Of a stretch of 64,000 bases of DNA, positions 31,921 through 43,568 are shown piece after piece. The stretch comes from Steromphala cineraria (lineage: Eukaryota; Mollusca; Gastropoda; Trochida; Trochidae): positions 1 through 64,000 of the forward strand of contig OU744730.1 in NCBI GenBank assembly GCA_916613615.1. Direction: 5' to 3'. Both the position numbers and the translations under genes were made by a program. The notes below the pieces were generated by a model. It was not told the DNA's origin, did no database searches, and saw nothing but the letters and a program-made list of their open reading frames with translations. How positions within the stretch are numbered: position 1 is the first letter of the stretch; every line of letters begins with the position of its first letter.

Positions 31921-32070
31921 GAAGTTATCATGCTCGTGTGTTTTTTGATCGTAAATATCATGCATTAGGAATAAACACTATGTATTTAGCTCGCCAAGGC
32001 TCGCAAAATACAATGTTTATTCCTAATGCAGGATATTTACGATCCCAAATCACGCTCTCATGATAACCTC
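31921..32070. repeat. Palindrome (hairpin element), about 65 bp arms
   Basis: GA(A/G)GTTATCATG at the left matches the complement of CATGATAACCTC at the right end. GATCGTAAATATC, TGCATTAGGAATAAACA and the A/T-rich inner pair follow, around AGCTCGCCAAGGCTCGC. The outer part (CTCGTGTG) is less well matched. Confidence 0.87.
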
Positions 32071-33130
32071 TATTTCTAGGCCTTACCGCCTTTTTCTTAT
32101 TTTAGAATGTCTGTTGAAGGGTGCAGTTGGCAACTGTGTTTTTCAAGCCCCACCCACCCTACCCTTTCTTTTTTTATTTGAGGTTCAAGTTACTACATTT
32201 ATATCAACATTTGTTGATGCTATGGTGTTTATTATGATTTCGGCATTTCACTTTGTGATTCATTTCACCTACAGTGGCCTATTAAACTTGTTAACAAACA
32301 TCATCTTGACGCCATTTCACCTTTTTTTTGCTGAACGAAAAAGAACCCCGGGGTTGTATTCGATTCAAGGAAATACGGTACCCCTGCTTTCACTGTAAGG
32401 CGGAGAAATTTACAAATAACGGCTGTGTATTATTGGCCTATGCTCTAGCCTTCGGATAAAACCCTGTCAGTCTGTCAATCTTTTCGTAGGCAGAGATATG
32501 ATCTGATTTATGCTGTTTACAACCTATTCACACATCTTTTCACCAGGAAGAATTAAGAAATACCACTGGAAAATGACCTATTCAGAAGACTCAATCAAAT
32601 TGAATGTTATAGATTTTTTATATTGTTTTAAAAGTATTTTTGACATTTTTGTTATGAACACGTATTAAAAACTCTTGGAAACTTCTAGGGTAAAAAAAAA
32701 AATAATTTTGATGTCAAATATCCGAAAACAAAGTTTAAGAAATAATTTTAAATGATTAAAAAAAAGGTTTACTTTGTTTCCAACGTATTAGCACAAATCA
32801 ACGAGAGGAATCACTGGCTTACATGTACAGTATGTAAGCCTTGCAACATTTTCCATTTTTGTCGGTGTTCTTATAAGCCTATTGACATAATAATCGCATA
32901 TTAAATCGTATGATTATTTTGGTGCGGACATGCAAATTATTTGAACTGGATATGTCTCTTCCTTGTAAGCAAAGTTGTTTATTTTACAATCTAACAATGT
33001 TACATTTGTAGTCACAAAATCTCATAGATAAATATTAATTCTTAGTGGATTTCCTAAGACTTTGTGACAACCGGAAGCACTAATTATACTTTTAAAACAA
33101 CGTTGAATGTTCTTTGTGATTTGTGAATGC
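32071..33130. other. 1.06 kb without a recognised gene
   Basis: A 112-codon frame at 32060-32398 (plus) is hydrophobic and begins inside the hairpin element. It shows no family motif and I do not count it as a gene. Confidence 0.35.
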
Positions 33131-33233
33131 ATGTTGAATGGTGTGAGTGATGTGTTTGTATATACCTTGTACTTATAACTTTAATTTATCTTTGCAATCT
33201 GTAACGCAAAACAAATTCCCTCCCTGGGCAATA

Positions 33234-33278
<45 letters not shown>

Positions 33279-33280
33279 CC
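33131..33280 (+). repeat. Retroposon 3' end with (ATT)n tail
   Basis: CTCCCTGGGCAATAAAGT at about 33221 leads directly into some 14 copies of ATT (33239-33279). A GGCAATAAA signal followed by a trinucleotide tail is a common 3' terminus of LINEs and their SINEs. The 5' limit is unclear. Confidence 0.6.
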
Positions 33281-34078
33281 CTAATGTCTTCCCATTCAGA
33301 TCAGCCACCAAGACTTCTAAATTGCATTCATTCAAATGATTCAGTACAATGAAAATATAAGAGGGGCAAGGTCTATAATGTAATCTGCAAGATATTTATT
33401 TTCCTACATACAATATCAAAAAATGAAAATCTTCTCAATTAATCTTATTTAATTGAATTTATTTATTCCTTAAAACTTAATACCACTTGAGTCCAGCTCA
33501 TAACTTTGTAACTAATCAACCATTTAAACTCAAATCCACAGTGGAAAAACAGGAAGATATAATAATGTGTCATAAGTAAAATGTGTCTTATATAGTTAAC
33601 AATTTAAGAAATATAACAACCCGGAAGTTCTTTGTAGCCAAGAACTGATTATCATATTCTACTTAAATGTGGCATTGATATGTGTCATGTTAAACGATTT
33701 AAAAATACAAATTGTCAAGATTTTGAAATTTTGGGCAACAAAGGAGGATCGAGTTCATTTATATATCATATGTTTTCTTTCGGTATATAAATGTTTAAAT
33801 TGATCTGGAAGCCAATATCCAAAGAGATTAATTTTAATATTGCTCTTTAAACCCATTTATTATTGGACTAAAATGATAATGTTGAAAAAAGAGCTCATAA
33901 AAGAGCCCGAGAGTGAACATACTGCTGGTATTATCTAATATATTTTGACGAGAACAGTTTAATTAATATCCTTAGTGTGACCTGAAACATCAATAGACAG
34001 ACTTTTATTCAGTATTGAGGCTGAAGGCCAAAAATACAAACATTGCATATGTGATAGAAGCACACATTAAATACAGGT
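33281..34078. other. Stretch without a recognised gene
   Basis: AT-rich, no repeat or coding signature recognised. Confidence 0.35.
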
Positions 34079-34556
34079 TTAAAGAGACACTCCGCGAGTT
34101 CTTTGGGGTCACATATGGGAGATTCTACAAATAGTGTCATCTGATCGAGAAATATCCATTCTTACAGTAAAGAATCATTTTAATGCTAATCGATGTCGTC
34201 TAGTGACAAGTGGAAGGTTTGAGGTCGCGATTGTGATCGAAAACCGGACAATGACGCGCGCTAATCAGTCAAACGTATTTTTGGAAACGTATGTAAAGCA
34301 GTCAGAATTACGGGTACGAGTTGGATTTTTTTCATAGGTTATATAACGAGTATTCGTGGAAATCATACTTGTAATTTTGATTTCCACGAACCTATAGGAC
34401 TGTTTTAAGATGTTCGTTGAAAACAAGCATTTGTCATATATTTGTCATTTGGGAATGAATACATGAGATGTTTTGAATTTATATAACACATTTTACCATT
34501 TAGGTTCGTATCAAAGCAAAACACTATGTGATGAAACTCACGGAGTGTCTCTTTAA
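34079..34556. mobile_element. MITE-like element with TTAAAGAGACACTCCG termini
   Basis: TTAAAGAGACACTCCG(C/T)GAG at the left is the complement of the right end CTCACGGAGTGTCTCTTTAA. The 478 bp interior includes a 67-codon frame that is not recognisable. Another feature is a short internal direct/inverted echo of TATAGGTTCGTGGAAA-type sequence around 34336-34398. TA or TTAA is the likely target. Confidence 0.75.
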
Positions 34557-34557
34557 G

Positions 34558-34645
34558 GTTTGACAGTTTTAGCTTTACTTCTATTCATCCATTGGAGAAG
34601 TTTGACAGTTTAAGCTCTGCTTCTATTCATCCATTGGAGAAAGTT
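34558..34645. repeat. Tandem duplication, 42 bp period, two copies
   Basis: GTTTGACAGTTT begins at 34558 and 34600. Both copies end CTATTCATCCATTGGAGAA. It abuts the right end of the MITE. Confidence 0.85.
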
Positions 34646-36980
34646 ATCTTCCTGTTTCAATGCCTAACTCTAAATTGCTACACATAAACTTTGCTATTTA
34701 AGATAGGGGTCAATAGATAATGTAAGATAACTTTCCTCTCTGAGGCCTTTTGAGTAGCGAAATACAGATTGAAATCATGGGTATTTGTGAGCATGACATA
34801 GATAGCTTTCTACATTTAGTAATGATTTAAAGTTACTACATTAATGATTATCAAAGATTATTGATATATTTTAGTAAACCATTATTGCTTCAGAGTATCG
34901 GAAAGCCTAAATTTAACTGATGCATAAAAACCTTGCTGTCACCAACATCCATACAAATCCAACGCCAAATTCAAACAAGATATTTCTTATGTATGTAGCC
35001 CAAGTGAAACATCAATACAGTTATAGAAAAGGTTAAATTTAGATAAGTAAAATCTATTTATATTGTGTCATTGGCGTATTGGGTACAGCTTGACCATATC
35101 AGCTGCCTGTGTTGTTAGACTTTGACAGAAGATATAAACTTTTAAGTCAGGACTCCAGGTAATCAGATAAAAAATTAACTTTCTCTCATTTCCAACCTTT
35201 TAAGCATTGATCTGATACATTGTGAAATCCAAAAATATATATTTTTGTTTGATTGCCTATATATACACATTATGTTAAAGCTTTTAGACTCTTTGTTTAA
35301 TTTAAGTACTCTCGGAAATAGAAATAAAATGCTTTTGGCAATCATTTCTTTCTAATGTAAAAAAACCTTGAAATTTAAGTTCTAAATATTCAATCAAAAT
35401 GGATTTCACAAATTTTGTTTCAGACAGTCTTAAAAAAGATAATCTTTATGTCGCAAAGTATTTTTCCGATACAAGCTATAGTATGTAAATGAGCTGTCTG
35501 TTTGGTTAATGTATCACTATCCAATGTCCCTTACACTTATACCCAAATGTCATATCAAAATTTCTAAATAATCAAAAAAAGATTTGTGGTTTTCTTTGTG
35601 TTTACATATCTTAACGCGTGTAAGAAACTACTATCGAGTTCATTCATAACTTTAGTTGTCAATTGCTGCGTTCCTGTGGCAACGCACATGCAGCTGCAAA
35701 TTCCAGTGAATATGAAAATTCGGGGCGATTTTACCTGAAAAATAGGCAATATAAATTATGTATTTACAATGCTTTCTTTAGCACTATTTGGGAAAAAAAT
35801 TTCAATTTCAACATCTTTAAAACTTTCATCTATATTTCGAGTGATAAAAGAATAAACGCCAAACACTATTTGATTTGTATCCATGAGTACTTCGTAACCT
35901 TGAGCCAGTGTAAAGTGTATCTTTTTGTTAACCAATTTCATTGATTCTAATTTTGAAGGAAAACAATTATCTACTTTAAGTATTTGATGTTTTGCTGATC
36001 CTCATTTTAAAACTGAATTTTAACTTTAAGAAATTTACATATCATCTTTTTAGTATATTATGAATATAAGAAAGAGAATCAGATGGCATGTTTTGGTCAA
36101 TCAAAAGCTATATCTCAAATTTCAGTTAACCCTAATTTTCTTCAAAACTAGCTGTGCCAATAAATTTTCTTCAGTTTGATTTTGAATTTTTCAGAGCCAC
36201 TATTTACCTTAGCAAATCCATGTCTATTATCTTTCCAAACAAGTTGAACCTGAACATTATTTATGATAATCGTACCAAAATAGACAAATAAAAAGAAACA
36301 ATCGCATATTTGACTCTCCTGTCTGCAGTGCAAAGGGGATGTGGTATATCTTAAAATGATCAATGGGAAGAAATCATATTTACAGGTGAAAATGATTGTA
36401 ATTTTACAAGCAAACAGGACACCCACTTTCACCCATTATGCAGATAAAACCTTGAGATTTGTAAATTATCTTTACAACAATTAATAATTATTTAAATTTT
36501 GCTTGAATTAACCTTGATTGTGATCAAGGATGAAGAAATATATGAACCCAAGAATGTAAGTGATATGAAGTCTATCTTAAATCTCTTAAAAGTTTATACA
36601 ATACATGTTGCTTTAAATAGTAAAAGAACTGTTCAAAATATAAATGTTTGATAACCTAATAATTACTTTCCTGTAATGACTTTTAACTGAGTTAGTCATG
36701 ACTGTTGGGAATGTAGAGATACAAACATTTAGGACAAATCTTGAATAAGTTACATGGATATAGTACTTTATGTTGTCTTCAAACAAATATATTGATCTCT
36801 GGGGCATTGACATGTTTCAGAACTTACAGGATGGTTTTGGTTATATTGAGAGAACTTTCTAATGTTGAAAAGGTTATACATGATACTATACTTTAAAACC
36901 ATGATAAGGAATGTATTCAAAATACAATAAACTGTTAACTATTTCCTATATACAATATTTAATATGAAAAAACTAATGCA
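34646..36980. other. 2.3 kb without a recognised gene; possible intronic or unique DNA
   Basis: No mobile-element signature is visible. On the minus strand several short open segments have nearby consensus-like splice sites: an acceptor ATGTTCAG before VQLVWKDNRHGFAK near 36250-36210, and TTTTTCAG near 35727. They do not assemble into a convincing transcript. Two of these open frames, at 35756-35941 and 35564-35749, have no recognised motif. Confidence 0.3.
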
Positions 36981-37190
36981 ATGGGCTCTGTAGCGCATTG
37001 ATCAGGTTTTACATTTGATTTCAATTAAGGGTGTGGCAAATGTGGTAGGGGACTACAAGGCCACCAAAGGCACAATTCATAAGCCTTAGCAGTCAAAGAG
37101 TTTCAGTTTTCTAGGCATAATGCTTCTGGAGAAGAAGTCGAAGAAGACGGATGGACGGACTCCGGAAGCCATACCATGCCATAAACCCAT
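36981..37190 (+). repeat. Dispersed repeat (ATGGGCTCTGTAG family), copy 2
   Basis: Homologous to 27091-27300. This copy keeps a 3' part with GACGGATGGACGGACTCCGG and CATACCATGCCATAAACCC that is degraded in copy 1. Confidence 0.7.
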
Positions 37191-39480
37191 CGGGTCTTTC
37201 AGAACTGATGAGTAACAAAGTAATAAGAAATATGTGAAAATTGATTTCCTGATGGTGAAGTAGACATAACATTTATAAAATGTCTGAAAAAAACCTGCCC
37301 AGTATATACTTAGTCTTTTTGATAACTTTATGAAATCGTGACAATGAGATAGATGCAATTATAATTTAAGAATCATTAAAATGCCTGTCGGAAGTAATCA
37401 GTTTTCAAAGAACTTTAAGGAATCATTAACAGTCATCTATTAGTATCATTCTATTATATTTTTAAAAATCCAAAATGACAGCCTAAAGGGCATCACTCAA
37501 TGAAAACTGAAACCTGATTAAAACATAATATCTTACTGTAAATCAAATCTTAGAGTCAAGATTTAACCCGACTTCAAGAAAACTCAGCCCACTTCTGTTT
37601 CGTGAACAACCTGCCAGAAAGTGAACTAATTTTCTTATGAAAGCGAACTGTAAATCCCTGATCTTGGAAAATAATAACCGTTTAAAGATATTTTTAACAT
37701 ATTGAAAAAATAAGATTGTTAATGATCAAATAAATAGGAAAGAAAATGAACGTTAGTTTGCCAGTACACAACTTCTATCTTGATAAATATAAACGAAGTG
37801 ACAGTTTGCTACACTTCTACTCTACACACCTCCCTACAAAAAAAACCAAACTGTTGGTCATCATAGTATCACATGATAAACCTTGCATATACAATGCAAC
37901 ACTAGCCCTACATAAACAAATGTGACGTCATGTTCAATCCACGTGGTAGCAGGCAAACAAAACATTCGGAACGAACATGATATACGTAAAAATACTGTCA
38001 ACAGTAAACAACCACTTACCTCGTTTCTGTGGAAGATCCGGACAGAGATAAAACAGAGAGAGACTTTCATTACACCTTAAAATCATTACAATAAAGACAT
38101 TATCGATGCGGTATCCAATATGATAATCAGCAAAATGGCCGCTTTAGTACTACATTCTGATGGGAGCATCTCATTTAATAGTAATGATAACTTTTTGCTA
38201 ACGTTTATCACAAGTATAACAAATTAAAGACAATACTGAAAATTGCAATAAAAAATAACACTGTTTTACATAAAAAGCATATATTTCTAACCTTGAAATA
38301 CAATGAGAATAAAAGTAAAGAAAATGTTACACATTTCGAAATAACGATTTCGTTTACTATGAAATGGGTGATAAGTTTATTTTCTTTTAAATAAGACATA
38401 TATGAAAAACCTCTGATATAATTTCCCAGTCAATATCTTAAAATAAACATTTACTGATCTGTATATCTATTTGAAATCACGAAACATTAAACTTTCAATT
38501 GATCAAAATGCGAACTATTTTTTGCGTACGTAGCGTATAAACTCATACCAGATATGGAAGTATCGTACGTCAAAATAGTAAAACTTAATCAATGAATTCA
38601 TGTTATTTCATGAAATCGATATGTTTGGTTCGATGAATTACTGTGGTATTTCAATTTCAAAAGCTATGAAATAGCATAAACGCTCACTGTTTTCAAGTAG
38701 ATTGATTAATGACATCTTGACATTTTGAGAGTTTTGCATGTAGGTGGAAGATAATCCTAGGAAGTAATGATGTATCTTGTTGGATGTGTCTTTGGATGAA
38801 TAGCAATTATGTTTAAATGATTTTTCTGCTATTCCAGGTGGAATTATCGTCGTTTATTTTAACGTGATTCAACAATTTTTAGTAATAACTATGTGTTTAT
38901 TTTACCATCTATCTATAGTTTTGAATTTGCTTCTTTTCCCTGGGAATAATTGGCTCTATTGAAATGCACGAAAATTCACAAAACAAAACATTGCGTTATA
39001 AAAACGCAGCACTTAGATTTACAAATTGATAGCCTTACGTTTGAGTAAGAGAGAGGTTATCTTGAATGTCTGTGTGATTCTTGCAACGGAAAATATATGC
39101 GTATGCTTGTAAAGGCAGCAGGGAGAAACGTTTAGTTTTAAAGCTTATTATCTAATGTGAATATTTGTAATCATCATATGATGTTTTGCTTTGATGCAAA
39201 CGTAAGTGGCATGATTAATTACATTAATCAAAATATATCACAAACTCATATCAAATCAATATCAGTTATATGATAAGAACTGGTTTTCAATCCATAAGAA
39301 TTTCAATTCAAAAGGGATAAATTTACATGTCCAAATTAAATGAATAATAGTTCTACAAATAACATGTGGTAAGGATAATTAAAACATTTATTGACAACTT
39401 GATCTTTCTTTACATTTAAGCAAAGTTTGAGAAAAAAAGTGCATTTTGAAGTAGTGTTTAAAGTATTTGACTTAAATTCC
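37191..39480. other. 2.3 kb without a recognised gene next to the satellite
   Basis: AT-rich, apparently unique DNA. On the minus strand near 38070-38016 an ATG is followed by a short open segment ending ACAGAAACGAG/GTAAGT, a good splice donor. The segment encodes only about 17 residues (MKVSLCFISVRIFHRN...) and may be a leader exon or chance. Confidence 0.3.
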
Positions 39481-39535
39481 CACCTACCGTAGAGTCCTAG
39501 CGCTAGCTATAGTTTACCAATGAATATAAATGTAT

Positions 39536-39999
39536 TGCTTCTTGGGAGTCTTGTGAACAATTTCTGCTAGTTTATAATCAAAAATTTGAATTTGACCATT
39601 TTAGTCAAAATGTCCAATTTGTTAAAATCCTGGACCTATACTGAACCTAGACTCCCAAGTTCACCCTAACGCCGAAAAAAATATTTTTTCAAATTCTTTT
39701 TTTTCAATCGGTATTGCCTGTTGGAAGCCTTGTGAACAATTTCTGCTAGTTTTTAATCAGAAATTTGAATTTGACCATTTAAGTCAAAATGTCCAATTTG
39801 TTAAAATCCTGGACCTATACTGAACCTATACTCCCAAGTTCACCCTAACGCCGAAAAAAATATTTTTTCAAATTCATTTTTTTCAATCGGTATTGCCTCT
39901 TGGAAGCCTTGTGAACAGTTTCTGCTAATTTTTAATCAGAAATTTGAATTTGACCATTTAAGTCAAAATGTCCAATTTGTTAAAATTCTAGCCTTATAA
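39536..39999. repeat. Diverged satellite monomers at the array edge, 179 bp period
   Basis: TTGTGAACAATTTCTGCTAG starts at 39551 and again at 39730, and a third copy (CAGTTTCTGCTAAT) starts at 39909, giving an exact 179 bp period. These monomers share GAACA(A/G)TTTCTGC, TTTTTAATCA and AATTTTGAA-type sequence with the 345 bp satellite. They also contain echoes of both of its spacers: CTGGACCTATACTGAACCTA resembles the 47 bp spacer, and CTCCCAAGTTCACCCTAACG resembles the 58 bp spacer. They look like an older monomeric form. Confidence 0.85.
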
Positions 40000-42188
40000 A
40001 GTCAAAATATAAGTTCTTAAAAATCATTTTTTGCAAATCTCTACATGCTTGGTACACCTTTAAGAACAGTTTCTGCCCATTTTCAATCAAAATATTGAAA
40101 GTCATGTTTTTGATGAAAAATGCCAGGCCTATATCTGTATAACCTAAATTCAGATTTTTCTATATACGTCAAAATAAAAGGTCTTAGAAATCTATTTATG
40201 CGTATCTCTACATGCTCGCTACACCTTTACGAACAGTTTCTGCCCATTTTTAATCAAAATTTTGAAAGTCATGTTTTTGGTAGAAAATGCAATGAATGTC
40301 TGTGAAGGGTTCCCTCCCTTGTTCACTTAACACTGGTCATTTTAAGTGAAAATAAAAGGTCTTAAAAATAATTTTTTGCAAATCTCTACATGCTTGGTAC
40401 ACCTTTAAGAACAGTTTCTGCCCATTTTCAATCAAAATATTGAAAGTCATGTTTTTGATGAAAAATGCAAAGCCTATATCTGTATAACTTAAATTCAGAT
40501 TTTTCAATATACGTCAAAATAAAAGGTCTTAGAAATCAATTTGTGCGTATCTCTACATGCTCGCTACACCTTTACGAACAGTTTCTGCCTATTTTTAATC
40601 AAAATTTTGAAAGTCATGTTTTTGGTAGAAAATGCAATGAATGTCTGTGAAGGGTTCCCTCCCTTGTTCACTTAACACAGCTCATTTTAAGTGAAAATAA
40701 AAGGTCTTAAAAATCATTTTTTGCAAATCTCTACATGCTTGGTACACCTTTAAGAACAGTTTCTGCCCATTTTCAATCAAAATATTGAAAGTCATGTTTT
40801 TGATGAAAAATGCCAGGCCTATATCTGTATAACCTAAATTCAGATTTTTCAATATACGTCAAAATAAAAGGTCTTAGAAATCAATTTGTGCGTATCTCTA
40901 CATGCTCGCTACACCTTTACGAACAGTTTCTGCCCATTTTTTATCAAAATTTTGAAAGTCATGTTTTTGGTAGAAAATGCAATGAATGTCTGTGAAGGGT
41001 TCCCTCCCTTGTTCACTTAACACTGGTCATTTTAAGTGAAAATAAAAGGTCTTAAAAATAATTTTTTGCAAATCTCTACATGCTTGGTACACCTTTAAGA
41101 ACAGTTTCTGCCCATTTTCAATCAAAATATTGAAAGTCATGTTTTTGATGAAAAATGCAAAGCCTATATCTGTATAACTTAAATTCAGATTTTTCAATAT
41201 ACGTCAAAATAAAAGGTCTTAGAAATCAATTTGTGCGTATCTCTACATGCTCGCTACACCTTTACGAACAGTTTCTGCCTATTTTAATCAAAATTTTGAA
41301 AGTCATGTTTTTGGTAGAAAATGCAATGAATGTCTGTGAAGGGTTCCCTCCCTTGTTCACTTAACACAGCTCATTTTAAGTGAAAATAAAAGGTCTTAAA
41401 AATCATTTTTTGCAAATCTCTACATGCTTGGTACACCTTTAAGAACAGTTTCTGCCCATTTTCAATCAAAATATTGAAAGTCATGTTTTTGATGAAAAAT
41501 GCCAGGCCTATATCTGTATAACCTAAATTCAGATTTTTCAATATACGTCAAAATAAAAGGTCTTAGAAATCAATTTGTGCGTATCTCTACATGCTCGCTA
41601 CACCTTTACGAACAGTTTCTGCCCATTTTTAATCAAAATTTTGAAAGTCATGTTTTTGGTAGAAAATGCAATGAATGTCTGTGAAGGGTTCCCTCCCTTG
41701 TTCACTTAACACTGGTCATTTTAAGTGAAAATAGAAGGTCTTAAAAATCATGTTTTGCAAATCTCTACATGCTTGGTACACCTTTAAGAACAGTTTCTGC
41801 CCATTTTCAATCAAAATATTGAAAGTCATGTTTTTGATGAAAAATGCAAAGCCTATATCTGTATAAACTAAATTCAGATTTTTCAATATACGTCAAAATA
41901 AAAGGTCTTAGAAATCAATTTGTGCGTATCTCTACATGCTCGCTACACCTTTACGAACAGTTTCTGCCCATTTTTAATCAAAATTTTGAAAGTCATGTTT
42001 TTGGTAGAAAATGCAATGAATGTCTGTGAAGGGTTCCCTCCCTTGTTCACTTAACACTGGCCATTTAAAGTGAAAATAAAAGGTCTAAAAAATCATTTTT
42101 TGCAAATCTCTACATGCTCGGTACACCTTTAAGAACAGTTCTTGCCCATTTTCAATCAAAATATTGAAAGTCATGTTTTTGATGAAAA

Positions 42189-43568
42189 ATGCAAAGCCTA
42201 TATCTGTATAACCTAAATTCAGATTTTTCAATATACGTCAATATAAAAGGTATTAGAAATCAATTTGTGCATATCTCTACATGCTCGCTACACCTTTACG
42301 AACAGTTTCTGCCCATTTTTAATCAAAATTTTGAAAGTCATGTTTTTGGTAGAAAATGCAATGAATGTCTGTGAAGGGTTCCCTCCCTTGTTCACTTAAC
42401 ACTGGTCATTTTAAGTGAAAATAAAAGGTCTTAAAAATCATTTTTTGCAAATCTCTACATGCTTGGTACACCTTTAAGAACAGTTTCTGCCCATTTTCAA
42501 TCAAAATATTGAAAGTCATGTTTTTGATGAAAAATGCCAGGCCTATATCTGTATAACCTAAATTCAGATTTTTCAATATACGTCAAAATAAAAGGTATTA
42601 GAAATCAATTTGTGCGTATCTCTACATGCTCGCTACACCTTTACGAACAGTTTCTGCCCATTTTTAATCAAAATTTTGAAAGTCATGTTTTTGGTAGAAA
42701 ATGCAATGAATGTCTGTGAAGGGTTCCCTCCCTTGTTCACTTAACACTGGTCATTTTAAGTGAAAATAAAAGGTCTAAAAAATCATTTTTTGCAAATCTC
42801 TACATGCTCGGTACACCTTTAAGAACAGTTCTTGCCCATTTTCAATCAAAATATTGAAAGTCATGTTTTTGATGAAAAATGCAAAGCCTATATCTGTATA
42901 ACCTAAATTCAGATTTTTCAATATACGTCAATATAAAAGGTATTAGAAATCAATTTGTGCATATCTCTACATGCTCGCTACACCTTTACGAACAGTTTCT
43001 GCCCATTTTTAATCAAAATTTTGAAAGTCATGTTTTTGGTAGAAAATGCAATGAATGTCTGTGAAGGGTTCCCTCCCTTGTTCACTTAACACTGGTCATT
43101 TTAAGTGAAAATAAAAGGTCTTAAAAATCATTTTTTGCAAATCTCTACATGCTTGGTACACCTTTAAGAACAGTTTCTGCCCATTTTCAATCAAAATATT
43201 GAAAGTCATGTTTTTGATGAAAAATGCCAGGCCTATATCTGTATAACCTAAATTCAGATTTTTCAATATACGTCAAAATAAAAGGTATTAGAAATCAATT
43301 TGTGCGTATCTCTACATGCTCGCTACACCTTTACGAACAGTTTCTGCCCATTTTTAATCAAAATTTTGAAAGTCATGTTTTTGGTAGAAAATGCAATGAA
43401 TGTCTGTGAAGGGTTCCCTCCCTTGTTCACTTAACACTGGTCATTTTAAGTGAAAATAAAAGGTCTTAAAAATCATTTTTTGCAAATCTCTACATGCTTG
43501 GTACACCTTTAAGAACAGTTTCTGCCCATTTTCAATCAAAATATTGAAAGTCATGTTTTTGATGAAAA
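42189..43568. repeat. Two-unit tandem duplication inside the satellite
   Basis: The pair 42189-42878 (variants CGTCAATATAAAAGGTATTA and GTGCATATC in its first unit) is repeated at 42879-43568 with the same variant combination. Confidence 0.85.

Noticed and set aside
32060..32398. 112-codon hydrophobic frame resembling a membrane protein
   Set aside because: It starts inside the 31921-32070 hairpin element. The hydrophobicity comes from T-rich DNA and no family motif is visible.
34134..34337. 67-codon frame inside the 34079-34556 element
   Set aside because: It is within a MITE, has no transposase motif, and is too short.
38016..38070. Coding first exon with a GTAAGT donor
   Set aside because: Only about 17 codons, no downstream exon found and no coding bias. 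Recorded as a possibility only.
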